Source of the DNA: Pseudomaricurvus alkylphenolicus
Lineage (GTDB): Bacteria; Pseudomonadota; Gammaproteobacteria; Pseudomonadales; Cellvibrionaceae
Reading direction: 5' to 3'
Assembly: GCF_011683955.1 (NCBI RefSeq)
Contig: NZ_JAAQPI010000009.1
Location: forward strand, 248,001-312,000
DNA length: 64,000 bases
Positions 15,455-23,878 of this stretch are shown piece by piece. Under the pieces are notes generated by a model that worked only from the letters and a program-made list of their open reading frames with translations, was not told the origin of the DNA and did no database searches. Positions within the stretch are counted from its first letter, which is position 1. Each line of letters starts with the position of its first letter. The translations under genes and the position numbers were made by a program.

Positions 15455-17944
15455 ATGATGAAAAAAATCAGTGAGAATACACTGGCACTTGTGATTGCCG
15501 CCGCCGTGACAACGCCCCTCCAGGCCCAACAGCTCGAGGAAATTGTGGTTACCGCACAAAAACGCAGCGAGAGCCTGCAGGATGTTCCCATCTCGGTATC
15601 TGCGATGAGCGGCGACAAAATTGCCGAAGCGGGTATGCAACGCCTGGACGGCGTCGCCAACTACATACCCAACTTCTTTGTCAACGAACAGCCCATCGCG
15701 GACACCATCAATATCCGTGGGATTACCTCCGGCACCCAGGCGGGCTTTGAACAGTCGGTAGGCACCTTTGTCGATGGCGTTTACCGGGGCCGTGGCATTC
15801 AATCCCGCTTTGCTTTTCTCGACGTCGGCATGGTGGAAGTACTCCGGGGCCCCCAGGGCACCCTGTTTGGCAAGAATACCGTGGGCGGTGCGCTGAATAT
15901 CAGTTCGGCCGCACCAACCGAAGAGTTGGAAGCTTCGCTGACGGCCACCTATAACGTCGACTTTGATGAGACCGATATCAGCGGCTACCTTTCGGGTCCG
16001 CTGAACGACAGCCTGCGAGGCCGCGTTGCTTTTATGGACCGCCGCATGAAAGAGGGCTGGGTAGAAAACACCTACTACGATGAAGACATGCCGGGCAAGG
16101 ACGAACAGGCCATCAGGCTGCGGCTGGAGTGGGATATCTCCGACAGTACCACGGCTCAGTTCAAAGTCGAGTCCGGCGAGTTTGATAACAAAGGCGTCAG
16201 CCCCTACCAGATCATCGACGCCGGACCGCTGGCGGCCTTTGGTGTGGAAGACACCATGGACGATCGCTCCAGTATTGGTAACCGCTCAGCGGCTCTCGAT
16301 CCGGGCACTTCGCAATTCCTGCAGGGCGATATCGAAGAGATCGCCCTGCAGCTTGACAGTGAATTCAGCAAGGGTGAGTTTACCGCTATTGTTGCGCATT
16401 CAAACTATGAGTTTAAGCGCGGCATGGATGCCGATTTTAATCCGCTGGACGTCGCCCGTATTGACGATGCCGAGGACTTTTCGCAAAACAGCGTTGAACT
16501 CCGATTTGTCTCCAGCCTGGAGGGACCGATCCAGTATATTACCGGCATCTACTACCAGGAATCCGAACTCGAGGCCGAAGCCCTGATGCTGTTCAGCCTG
16601 GATTCTCTGGCCATGCTGTCCAGTGGCGGCTGCCTCGCCGCCGGCGGTGTTCTGGCCGCTTACAATCCCGCCACTGATAATCCCATGGTCGCCGCCGCAA
16701 CCGCCGCAGCGATGAATACCGGTGGCCCCGCCGCCGTTGCCAGGGCCTGCGCCGATGCCACGGTGCTGGCGCCCATCAATGCCGCAGGCGTTTCCGGCTC
16801 CGGCCGCTACAACCGGACCGACCAGGAAACCGAAAGCTGGGCCATCTTCGGGCAACTGGACTGGGAGATCAGCGACACACTCACCGCCACCCTGGGCCTG
16901 CGTTATACCGAAGAGGAAAAAAACGTAGACCAGGTTGTATTTGCCACCGACTTTATCGCTGACACCACCACGGCCACAAGCAATCCCTTGGCGGCGTTGA
17001 GTTCGCAGATTATCGGTGAATTCGTGCCACATACGTTTAACGACCTGTCCCGGGACGAGGAAAGCCTGACCTGGTCCGCCAATCTGCAGTGGGACGTGAA
17101 TGGCGATACGATGGTTTATGGCTCTGTGTCCACCGGATTTAAGGCCGGCGGTTTCAATACTCTGGCGATGGGACCGGATCCAGACGACGCGGACTTCGAA
17201 GAGGAACAGGTTATCACCTTCGAAGTGGGCAGCAAGATGAGCCTGATGGACGGTGCGGCGGAGCTGAACGTCGCGGTGTTCCGAACGGAATACGACGACC
17301 TGCAGGCTGCTGTGTTTACTGGCCAGGCGACCTTTAACGTGCTTAATGCGGCCGAAGCCATCACCCAGGGCATCGAGATTGATGGCCGCTGGCAAGTCAC
17401 CGACAATCTGTTGCTGACCGGCAGTCTCGGCTGGACCGACTTCGAATTTGAAAGTTTCCCCAACCAGGCCTGTACCCACGACCAGTTCGAAGCCTTCCGT
17501 GAAGCCGTGTGGGCGGGCGGCAACAATATCCTGGGTGCCTTTGTGAACAATGGCGATTGCTCGCAGGCGGGCATCAACGACCTTGCCGGTCGCAGCAACG
17601 CCTTTACGCCGGAATTGTCAGCGGTGGTGTCAGCGGCCTATAGCTGGCAGCTAGGTAGCCAATACCAACTGCATCTGGTGACGGACGCCATCTATACCGA
17701 TGAGACCTATCGCGAGGAAGACCTGGATCCCAAGCTGCTGACGGACGCCACCACCAAGATCAATGCGTCGCTGCGTTTAAAGTCGGTGGATGGTATCTGG
17801 GAAATCGGCCTGATCGGCAAGAACCTGACCGATGTGGATGACGACATGATCTTTGGTGCCGATACTCCGTTGTTTGCCGGTTCGCGCTTTGCCAGCATCA
17901 ATGCGCCTAGAAGTATAGCGTTGACGGCATCGTTGAATTTCTAG
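15455..17944 (+). CDS. TonB-dependent outer-membrane receptor, right meta-cleavage operon
   Basis: An 829-aa TBDR, near-colinear with the left one: signal peptide (ALVIAAAVTTPLQAQQ), LEEIVVTAQKRSESLQDVP, plug motif VEVLRGPQGTLFGKNTVGG and a barrel ending in SLNF. A GGGAGAT ribosome site precedes the tandem ATGs at 15455 and 15458. Insertion-like loops rich in Ala/Gly (around residues 390-450) carry Cys residues shared with the left copy and may form an extracellular loop over the ligand. As the receptor is inside the catabolic operon its cargo is probably the operon's own substrate (inference). No siderophore genes are nearby. Confidence 0.93.
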   Translation: MMKKISENTLALVIAAAVTTPLQAQQLEEIVVTAQKRSESLQDVPISVSAMSGDKIAEAGMQRLDGVANYIPNFFVNEQPIADTINIRGITSGTQAGFEQSVGTFVDGVYRGRGIQSRFAFLDVGMVEVLRGPQGTLFGKNTVGGALNISSAAPTEELEASLTATYNVDFDETDISGYLSGPLNDSLRGRVAFMDRRMKEGWVENTYYDEDMPGKDEQAIRLRLEWDISDSTTAQFKVESGEFDNKGVSPYQIIDAGPLAAFGVEDTMDDRSSIGNRSAALDPGTSQFLQGDIEEIALQLDSEFSKGEFTAIVAHSNYEFKRGMDADFNPLDVARIDDAEDFSQNSVELRFVSSLEGPIQYITGIYYQESELEAEALMLFSLDSLAMLSSGGCLAAGGVLAAYNPATDNPMVAAATAAAMNTGGPAAVARACADATVLAPINAAGVSGSGRYNRTDQETESWAIFGQLDWEISDTLTATLGLRYTEEEKNVDQVVFATDFIADTTTATSNPLAALSSQIIGEFVPHTFNDLSRDEESLTWSANLQWDVNGDTMVYGSVSTGFKAGGFNTLAMGPDPDDADFEEEQVITFEVGSKMSLMDGAAELNVAVFRTEYDDLQAAVFTGQATFNVLNAAEAITQGIEIDGRWQVTDNLLLTGSLGWTDFEFESFPNQACTHDQFEAFREAVWAGGNNILGAFVNNGDCSQAGINDLAGRSNAFTPELSAVVSAAYSWQLGSQYQLHLVTDAIYTDETYREEDLDPKLLTDATTKINASLRLKSVDGIWEIGLIGKNLTDVDDDMIFGADTPLFAGSRFASINAPRSIALTASLNF

Positions 17945-17972
17945 CCGCCACAAGTGGCAGTGCCGCGCTTGC

Positions 17973-17989
17973 GCCCGCTTTTTGCGGGC
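17973..17989 (+). other. intra-operon stem-loop between TBDR and dioxygenase genes
   Basis: GCCCGC-TTTTT-GCGGGC forms a perfect 6-bp GC stem with a T5 loop, 29 bp after the TBDR stop. A smaller dyad GCCAC-AA-GTGGC is just upstream (17947-17958). There is no following U-tract, so it may stabilise or separate the mRNA of the receptor from the enzyme genes rather than terminate. The remaining DNA up to 18095 is non-coding. Confidence 0.45.
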
Positions 17990-18095
17990 CCGCGGTACCG
18001 AGCAAGTGGATAAGGCAAGGCCGTCGCCTACTGTTGGAAGCCACAAGGCTGCGGCGGCAACTCTATTTACATCCCCAGCTTAACAGGTGCAAAAC

Positions 18096-19031
18096 GTGAA
18101 CTTAAAACTTGCCTATATTGCGATTGAAACCAACAAATTTGACGAGTGGAGAGAATTTTCCAAAGTCATCGGTTATCAATATGAATCCGCAGGTGATGCG
18201 GCCTGCCTGCGCATGGACAGCCGTGCGCGGCGGGTCATTTTAGTAAAAGGTGACAGCGAGGACTACGCCTACAGCGGACTGGAAATGGACTCGAAAGACG
18301 AGTTCGAGGCCGTCATCGCGCGGCTGAGAGCGGCGGGCGTTATTGTCATGGACGGAACTCCCGAGGGTACGGCACTCAGGGCTGTGGAACAGTATGCCAG
18401 TTTCGTTGATCCGGGCGGTTTAACCGTTGAAATCGCCTACGGCTGCCAGGATGCCGACACCGTGTTTTCATCACCTGTGTTGCCTGAGGGTTTTGTCACC
18501 GGTGAGCTGGGTATGGGGCACATCGCCTTCGCCTCGCCCAATAACCGCGAAAGCGAAGCCTTCTATATTGATGTGCTGGGAGCCCGGCTGTCGGATCACA
18601 TTAACCATAAGATGGCCGGCGGCGAGCTGGAAATTTCCTTTCTGCATTTCAATCCCCGCCATCACACCTATGCCTTCGCCAGCGCCAATGACATCAACCC
18701 CATTGTCGCCAAAAAAGCGCTGGCCAAGAAGATGATTCACTTTATGTGCGAATACCCGGATATCCGCAGTGTGTTGCAGGCCCAGGAGCGGATCAAGGCG
18801 GCCAAGATCCCGTTTGCGTTGACGCTGGGCGAGCACACCAACGACAAGGATGTCTCCTTCTATGTGGTGACGCCCTCGGGCTTTCACCTGGAGGTTGGCG
18901 CCGGTGCCTTGCAGATCGACGACAGCACCTGGGTGCCGCAAAAGCACAACGCCATTTCCATCTGGGGGCACGAGTACCAGCTGGGTGGCGGCCCCATTCT
19001 GGGTGCAGTGCAAAAATGGCTGCTGCGATAA
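18096..19031 (+). CDS. extradiol (type I, VOC) ring-cleavage dioxygenase, right copy
   Basis: A 311-aa extradiol dioxygenase with the same ligand set as the left copy: His142 (GMGHIAFA), His215 (MIHFMCEY) and Glu266 (FHLEVGAG), plus NPRHHTYAF near 190. I use GTG 18096, because the product then begins MNLKLAYIAIETNKF exactly like the ATG-started left copy; a GTG nine bases earlier is possible, and CAGGTG provides a ribosome site. The C-terminus carries 15 residues (GGGPILGAVQ onward) beyond the end of the left copy. Predicted to open the catechol made by the hydroxylase at 14043. Confidence 0.92.
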   Translation: MNLKLAYIAIETNKFDEWREFSKVIGYQYESAGDAACLRMDSRARRVILVKGDSEDYAYSGLEMDSKDEFEAVIARLRAAGVIVMDGTPEGTALRAVEQYASFVDPGGLTVEIAYGCQDADTVFSSPVLPEGFVTGELGMGHIAFASPNNRESEAFYIDVLGARLSDHINHKMAGGELEISFLHFNPRHHTYAFASANDINPIVAKKALAKKMIHFMCEYPDIRSVLQAQERIKAAKIPFALTLGEHTNDKDVSFYVVTPSGFHLEVGAGALQIDDSTWVPQKHNAISIWGHEYQLGGGPILGAVQKWLLR

Positions 19032-19040
19032 ACCCCGCTC

Positions 19041-19110
19041 TGTAGCAGCCCGCTCTGAGGGCGATGGTTTGGGACTCCGTACCGGTCGCGCTCGGAGCGC
19101 GCTGCTACGG
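19041..19110. repeat. REP-like palindrome pair (inverted)
   Basis: TGTAGCAGCCCGCTCTGAGG (from 19041) and its near-complement ACCGGTCGCGCTCGGAGCG followed by CGCTGCTACGG (19081-19110) form an inverted pair about 14 bp apart. Heads resemble GTAG of classical REP units. The second unit differs by one base from the copy at 11241-11270. It sits in the 127-bp gap between the dioxygenase and hydrolase genes. I see no full-length REP-associated transposase in the window. Confidence 0.65.
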
Positions 19111-19158
19111 TGTAATGCAGATCGAATTAAAATTGTTATTTCCAAAGAGGTTTAGAAC

Positions 19159-20016
19159 ATGGCCAATACCCCAGAGGGTGTGAATACCCATTTTGTAGAA
19201 TTCGGCAACCGCCGTATCTTCGTCAGCGAATTGGGCAACGGTTTTCCCGTGGTGATGTTACACGGTGGCGGCCCCGGCGCTTCGGGCATGTCCAACTATT
19301 CCAAAAACGTCGAGGCCCTGGCACAACATTTCCGCGTCATCGTTCCGGACATGCAGGGCTACGGGCAATCCAGCAAAGGCGTCAGTAAAAATGATCCCTT
19401 TGGCGATCTGGCCGACGCCATGCTCGGCATGCTCGACACGCTGGATATTGAAAAGGCCCACATCATCGGCAACTCCCTGGGCGGCGGCACCGCACTGCGC
19501 ATGGCCCTGGAGCAACCTCAACGAGTGGCTTCGCTGGTTCTGATGGGCCCCGGCGGCATCAACATCACCCGCGAACTGCCCACCGCCGGTTTGAAAAAGC
19601 TGCTGAAATACTACAAGGGCTCGGGGCCCAGCAAGGATAAACTCGAAGACTTTATTCTCAATCACCTGGTCTACGACGGCAGCCAGGTACCCGGCGAAGT
19701 GATTGAACAGCGTTACCAGTCCAGTATCGACCCCGAGGTAGTGGCGTCGCCGCCACTGGGCATGAGCCCCAAAGGCATGCTCAATTCGGACTTTACTCGC
19801 GACCCGAGACTGAAGCAGTGTCAGACCCCCTGCCTGGTGCTGTGGGGCGCCGATGACAGCGTTAACCGCCCCAGCGGCGCCAAGGCGCTGCAGAAAACCA
19901 TGCCCAACTGCGACGTATATCTGTTTAGCAAAACCGGGCATTGGGTACAGTGGGAACGTGCCAACGAGTTTAATGCTGTTTCCACGGCGTTTATGCTCAA
20001 CAACCAGGCTGCATAG
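19159..20016 (+). CDS. meta-cleavage product (C-C bond) hydrolase, right copy
   Basis: A 285-aa alpha/beta hydrolase, BphD/HsaD-like. Oxyanion motif HGGGPGAS (35-42), nucleophile Ser106 in IIGNSLGGG, Asp233 in GADDSVNRP and His261 in KTGHWVQWE are present. An AAAGAGG ribosome site lies about 12 bp before ATG 19159. It is closely similar to the left copy throughout, including SSIDPEV and PPLGM in the lid region, so both probably accept products of the same general shape. Confidence 0.92.
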   Translation: MANTPEGVNTHFVEFGNRRIFVSELGNGFPVVMLHGGGPGASGMSNYSKNVEALAQHFRVIVPDMQGYGQSSKGVSKNDPFGDLADAMLGMLDTLDIEKAHIIGNSLGGGTALRMALEQPQRVASLVLMGPGGINITRELPTAGLKKLLKYYKGSGPSKDKLEDFILNHLVYDGSQVPGEVIEQRYQSSIDPEVVASPPLGMSPKGMLNSDFTRDPRLKQCQTPCLVLWGADDSVNRPSGAKALQKTMPNCDVYLFSKTGHWVQWERANEFNAVSTAFMLNNQAA

Positions 20017-20025
20017 AGAGAAGTC

Positions 20026-20811
20026 ATGAACAAAAACATAATTGAACAACTGGGCGATGAGCTCTACCAGGCACTGCGCAGCCAGACTACCCTGCCGCCG
20101 TTTACTGAGCGCTATACCGACATCAGCATCGAGGACGCTTACCGGATTTCACTGCGCATGGTTAAGCGGCGGATCGAAGACGGTGAACGCATCATTGGCA
20201 AAAAAATTGGCATCACCAGCGAGGTGGTGCAAAAGATGTTCGACGTCGACCAGCCGGACTTTGGCTTTTTAACCGACAAGATGGCCTATGCCAACGGGGC
20301 CAAAATCCCCGTGGACGGTAACCTGATCGCACCCAAGGCGGAGGGTGAGATTGCCTTCAGGCTGAAAAGCGACCTGGTGGGTCCGAGCGTTACCGAAGCA
20401 GATGTGCTGGCGGCCACCGAAACCATCATGCCTTGTTTTGAGGTGGTTGACTCCCGCATCCGAAACTGGGAGATCAAAATCGAAGACACGGTCGCAGATA
20501 ACGCCTCCTGCGGGGTGTTTGTCCTGGGCGATACGGAAGTGGATCCACAGGATGTTGATTTGCCGAACCTGAGCATGAAGGTATTCAAGAACGGTGAGCA
20601 GATCAGCACGGGACTGGGGTCAGCGGTGCAGGGCAATCCCCTGACCGCCGTGGCCTGGCTGGCCAATACCCTGGGCCAGTTTGATATCCCCTTTCAGGCG
20701 GGGGATATCATCCTGTCGGGTTCACTGGTGCCACTGGAAGTCGTGGCACCGGGCGACGAAATGCGTCTCGAGCTGGAGGGCATAGGCTCCGCCAGCTGTT
20801 CTTTTGTATAA
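20026..20811 (+). CDS. mhpD: 2-hydroxypenta-2,4-dienoate hydratase, right copy (complete)
   Basis: A 261-aa enzyme of the MhpD/HsaE family (hydratase/decarboxylase group of the FAH fold). It carries KKIGITSEVVQKMF, QPDFGFLTDKMAY, KAEGEIAFRL (putative metal-binding acidic residues) and a C-terminal LSGSLVPLEVVAPGDEM. It starts 10 bp after the hydrolase with a GAGAGAAG ribosome site, and is the last gene of the right operon. No aldolase or acylating aldehyde dehydrogenase follows; these would have to come from elsewhere, for example from beyond the left edge of the window (inference). Confidence 0.92.
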   Translation: MNKNIIEQLGDELYQALRSQTTLPPFTERYTDISIEDAYRISLRMVKRRIEDGERIIGKKIGITSEVVQKMFDVDQPDFGFLTDKMAYANGAKIPVDGNLIAPKAEGEIAFRLKSDLVGPSVTEADVLAATETIMPCFEVVDSRIRNWEIKIEDTVADNASCGVFVLGDTEVDPQDVDLPNLSMKVFKNGEQISTGLGSAVQGNPLTAVAWLANTLGQFDIPFQAGDIILSGSLVPLEVVAPGDEMRLELEGIGSASCSFV

Positions 20812-20837
20812 ACCAAGCGACTGAGGTTTGATATCGC

Positions 20838-21455
20838 TTACATGCTCATCATCAAAAAACCCGACAATGCGGCATAATTGGATGATATAGAGGGATGGAC
20901 ATTTTTCTTTACATCATCCAACGCCTTTTTGTAACCCCGATAGAACTCCCAGGTCGGAGTGGCTGTGTATTGCAGATGATCAAGTTCAAGATACTGAATA
21001 ATCTTCTTCGCAGTAGTGGGCTTCAGGAAAGCCTCCTTGTTCGGAGTCAGATAGTATGGCACCGCTGAGAGAATGGGCCATTTCGCCACTTTATGGGGTG
21101 CCAGCATGGCCTGAATCTCTTCGAACCCCGCCCGTTTTTGACGCCCATAGAGACGCTTTTCAAAAGCCTGGGCCAGAAACTCCTTGTCGTGACTGTTTAA
21201 CAGTTTAACAAAGTCCCGGAACTTAACCTTTTCAAAAACCGACACCATCGAAGAACGAGTGATGACCTTTACAATGTCGTCACAGACCCGCTGGGGTTGA
21301 TTAAACTGCTCTCTATTCAGATTCTCTTTTGCGTATTTGGTCAAGTTTCCCACGTTGTGTTTCTTTCTGACTGAATCCAGACCTGGGTCGGAAAATCCCT
21401 CGGGGAATTGAGCCAGGAATATGGCCTCTGCCTGTTTCAGTTTCTTGAGATTCAT
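20838..21455 (-). CDS. uncharacterised protein, 205 aa
   Basis: I do not recognise the family. The protein is soluble, basic and rich in Lys, with no signal peptide or membrane segment; it starts MNLKKLKQAEAIFLAQFP. ATG 21455 is preferred to an earlier alternative start at 21494. Its stop is 26 bp from the convergent end of the hydratase gene. Predicted to be mostly helical from composition alone. Base composition is more AT-rich than the right operon beside it. No function is proposed. Confidence 0.6.
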   Translation of the reverse strand: MNLKKLKQAEAIFLAQFPEGFSDPGLDSVRKKHNVGNLTKYAKENLNREQFNQPQRVCDDIVKVITRSSMVSVFEKVKFRDFVKLLNSHDKEFLAQAFEKRLYGRQKRAGFEEIQAMLAPHKVAKWPILSAVPYYLTPNKEAFLKPTTAKKIIQYLELDHLQYTATPTWEFYRGYKKALDDVKKNVHPSISSNYAALSGFLMMSM

Positions 21456-21541
21456 TTTGAGCCTACCCTGCGTGAATGCCGATACAACCACCATGTTCTA
21501 CTGCATTCTAACAATCAGCCCCTTATTCTGGCGAGCCCTCT

Positions 21542-23233
21542 TTATACCGTTAACGCATCTGCCATCTGAATACCATAGATCGCCACTAAACCGATAATAC
21601 CGGTAGCAACAAGGTAATAACAGGTGGGAATCACCGTCTTACGCAGTGTAGCCCCTTCGCGCCCGAGAAGGCCCACCGTTGCCGAAGCAGCGACCACATT
21701 GTGAATAGCGATCATATTGCCTGCGGCAGCACCCACCGCCTGAAGTGCAACCACCGTGGCACTGGAGATAGAGAGCGTCTGCGCCACTTCAAACTGGAAC
21801 TGACTGAACATCATATTGGAAACCGTATTTGAGCCGGCGATAAAGGCGCCCAATGCTCCCACCATCGCGCTCACCATGGGGTAGGCTTGTCCCACGAGAT
21901 CGGCGACAACGTTGGCGGCGGTAACGGGCATACTCGACAATTCAGCGCCGTTGACGCTGGAATTGATAAAAATGCGCACCATCGGAATCGTGAAAATCAA
22001 CACAAAACCCGCTCCGATCAAGGTTTTACTCGACTCCCCGAAAGCGTTGACTAACGGTGTCGTAGAGCGGGATTGCAGCAGCACTGCGATCAGAGCGACA
22101 AAGACCAGGATACCGCCCGGCAGATATAGCGGCTGAATCGCGGTGCTGATGCCAGACTCCCCCAGTATGTTGACGAAAGAAAGATTCACATTGGTGAGCA
22201 GCGCTTTGAAATCGTTGCTTACGCGACTGGCAACCAGCAGCACAGCCAGCAGTAGGTACGGCAACCAGGCCAGGAACATGCCAATGGGTTTGCTTTTGGT
22301 ATCCGTTGCATCGATTTTTATTGCCCCCAACCACTCCGCTGGCCAGTTCTTCTCATCGTCAAAATCCCATGTTGACTTTGGCACCAGAAAGCCTTTCTTG
22401 GCCGCGAGCACGACAATCGCCAAACCACACATACCACCGATCAATGACGGAAATTCCGCACCGAGAAAAACACCGGTCAAGGCATAGGGAACCGTGAAAG
22501 ACAGACCGGCAAGCACAGCAAACGGAAGAATATCCAAGCCTTCGGTCCAGCTTTTATTGTTACCGAAAAAACGTGTCAGCATCATCGCCATAAGCACCGG
22601 CATCAGGATGCCTACCGTTGCGTGGATAATGGCAACACTGGAAGTGATCTGCTGCAGGTAGGCTTCCCAGCTGGCGCCCTTGGTGATCAACGCCTGAGTG
22701 ATATTGTGAGTATCAAGCCCGTTGCTGACCCCAACGATGATGGGTGTTCCCACCGCGCCGAATGAAACCGGCGTCGACTGAATCATCATGCCCATCAAAA
22801 CGGCGGCCATCGCCGGAAATCCGATGGCGACCAACAGCGGAGCGGCGATAGCCGCAGGCGTACCGAAGCCGGAGGCGCCTTCAATAAAGGAACCAAAACA
22901 CCAGGCAATGATGATAGCTTGCACACGACGGTCGGGTGAGATATTCGTAAAACCGTTACGGATAGTTGTAATGGCCCCCGTATGCTTTAAGGCGTTCAGC
23001 AGAAAGATGGCACCGAAGATGATCCAGAGCACTGAGGCGGTAATACCAACTCCCTGCAGAGTCGAAGCGAGCACTCTCCGAACGGACATGTCCCAGACCA
23101 AGAGCGCGATAATAACCGTCATACCAAAGGCAACCGGCATGGCGCGTCTGGCGGGCCAGTTCAGACCAACAAGCAAAATGGCGGCGACCAGGATAGGGGA
23201 AAAAGCCACCAGGGCCAGTACAGGTTCACTCAT
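21542..23233 (-). CDS. lctP: L-lactate permease (LctP family)
   Basis: A 563-aa inner-membrane carrier with about 12-14 hydrophobic segments. Family marks include [17 protein letters not shown] near residues 113-129, [16 protein letters not shown] near 155, and [15 protein letters not shown] in the C-terminal half. Members take up L- or D-lactate and glycolate with protons. It is monocistronic here, with two small dyads upstream (23352-23388). A GlcD-like 2-hydroxyacid oxidase with its own GntR regulator lies about 30 kb away at 51836-54115 and could use the same substrates (inference). Confidence 0.9.
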   Translation of the reverse strand: MSEPVLALVAFSPILVAAILLVGLNWPARRAMPVAFGMTVIIALLVWDMSVRRVLASTLQGVGITASVLWIIFGAIFLLNALKHTGAITTIRNGFTNISPDRRVQAIIIAWCFGSFIEGASGFGTPAAIAAPLLVAIGFPAMAAVLMGMMIQSTPVSFGAVGTPIIVGVSNGLDTHNITQALITKGASWEAYLQQITSSVAIIHATVGILMPVLMAMMLTRFFGNNKSWTEGLDILPFAVLAGLSFTVPYALTGVFLGAEFPSLIGGMCGLAIVVLAAKKGFLVPKSTWDFDDEKNWPAEWLGAIKIDATDTKSKPIGMFLAWLPYLLLAVLLVASRVSNDFKALLTNVNLSFVNILGESGISTAIQPLYLPGGILVFVALIAVLLQSRSTTPLVNAFGESSKTLIGAGFVLIFTIPMVRIFINSSVNGAELSSMPVTAANVVADLVGQAYPMVSAMVGALGAFIAGSNTVSNMMFSQFQFEVAQTLSISSATVVALQAVGAAAGNMIAIHNVVAASATVGLLGREGATLRKTVIPTCYYLVATGIIGLVAIYGIQMADALTV

Positions 23234-23351
23234 AGGTCAGTCCTCGTTCAGAATGACCCAATCTACCCCTTTCTTTTTTCTTGATATACGGAAATAATGA
23301 AAATAATTAGTTCCAAAACTAGCATAATTGGACGCTGGTGGATGACTTGAT

Positions 23352-23388
23352 CCTGTTTTCACAGGTTGTGGTTCTGTTCCCGGAACAG
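23352..23388. promoter_or_regulatory. two adjacent dyads upstream of lactate permease
   Basis: CCTGT-TTTC-ACAGG (23352-23365) and CTGTTCC-C-GGAACAG (23374-23388) lie between the GFA-protein stop (23460) and the permease start (23233). The second is a 15-bp perfect palindrome. Either could be an operator for the permease or a stem at the end of the upstream mRNA; no U-tract follows. Confidence 0.35.
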
Positions 23389-23459
23389 GAGGGCAAAACG
23401 TTGGGGGTGAACGCCGTTTACCCCTTAACCCGGCGATTTCTTATTATTTTGATGGGTCG

Positions 23460-23867
23460 TTATTTGGAACCCGGCATCTTTTCGTAGCATTTTAACGTAT
23501 CCGAAACTTGCGTCCACGGCATGGCCGAAGATGTGTAGATGGCCATGGTGGGCTCCAGGCCGGAAATGTCATCTAGCAGGGGAATCGGTACGATCGCGAC
23601 ACGGGTCTTTGGCGCCAGGCCGTAGACCCGATTGAGACAGTTTTTACAGAAGTAATTTTCCACCGTATTGCCGGACTCGCCCACGCGAACCACTTTTAAC
23701 AATTCTCCGGTCACCGTCAGCTGATCCTGCTTGACCCACAGCGCCTGTAAGTGATCGGACCCCGTCAATTTCTGGCACTCCGTACAGTAACACTTCAATG
23801 AGCGGATCGGGTCGCCCTCAAGTCGAAGAGACACGCTGCCGCAGAGACAACTACCGGATCTAGACAT
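23460..23867 (-). CDS. GFA (CENP-V type) zinc-binding protein
   Basis: A 135-aa protein of the glutathione-dependent formaldehyde-activating enzyme family. Cysteine motifs for two zinc sites are visible: SCLCGS, KCYCTECQ and YFCKNC. ATG 23867 follows AGGAAAG, 11 bp after the stop of the GST gene, and gives the standard N-terminus. Family members are S-hydroxymethylglutathione synthase or, more often, have no assigned function. Partnership with a GST and a crotonase suggests glutathione-linked handling of a small reactive intermediate (inference). Confidence 0.82.
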   Translation of the reverse strand: MSRSGSCLCGSVSLRLEGDPIRSLKCYCTECQKLTGSDHLQALWVKQDQLTVTGELLKVVRVGESGNTVENYFCKNCLNRVYGLAPKTRVAIVPIPLLDDISGLEPTMAIYTSSAMPWTQVSDTLKCYEKMPGSK

Positions 23868-23878
23868 AGTTCGCTTTC

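Noticed and set aside
1-20811. Recent simple inverted duplication of one operon
   Set aside because: Gene order differs, GST occurs only once, hydroxylases are strongly diverged and composition differs.
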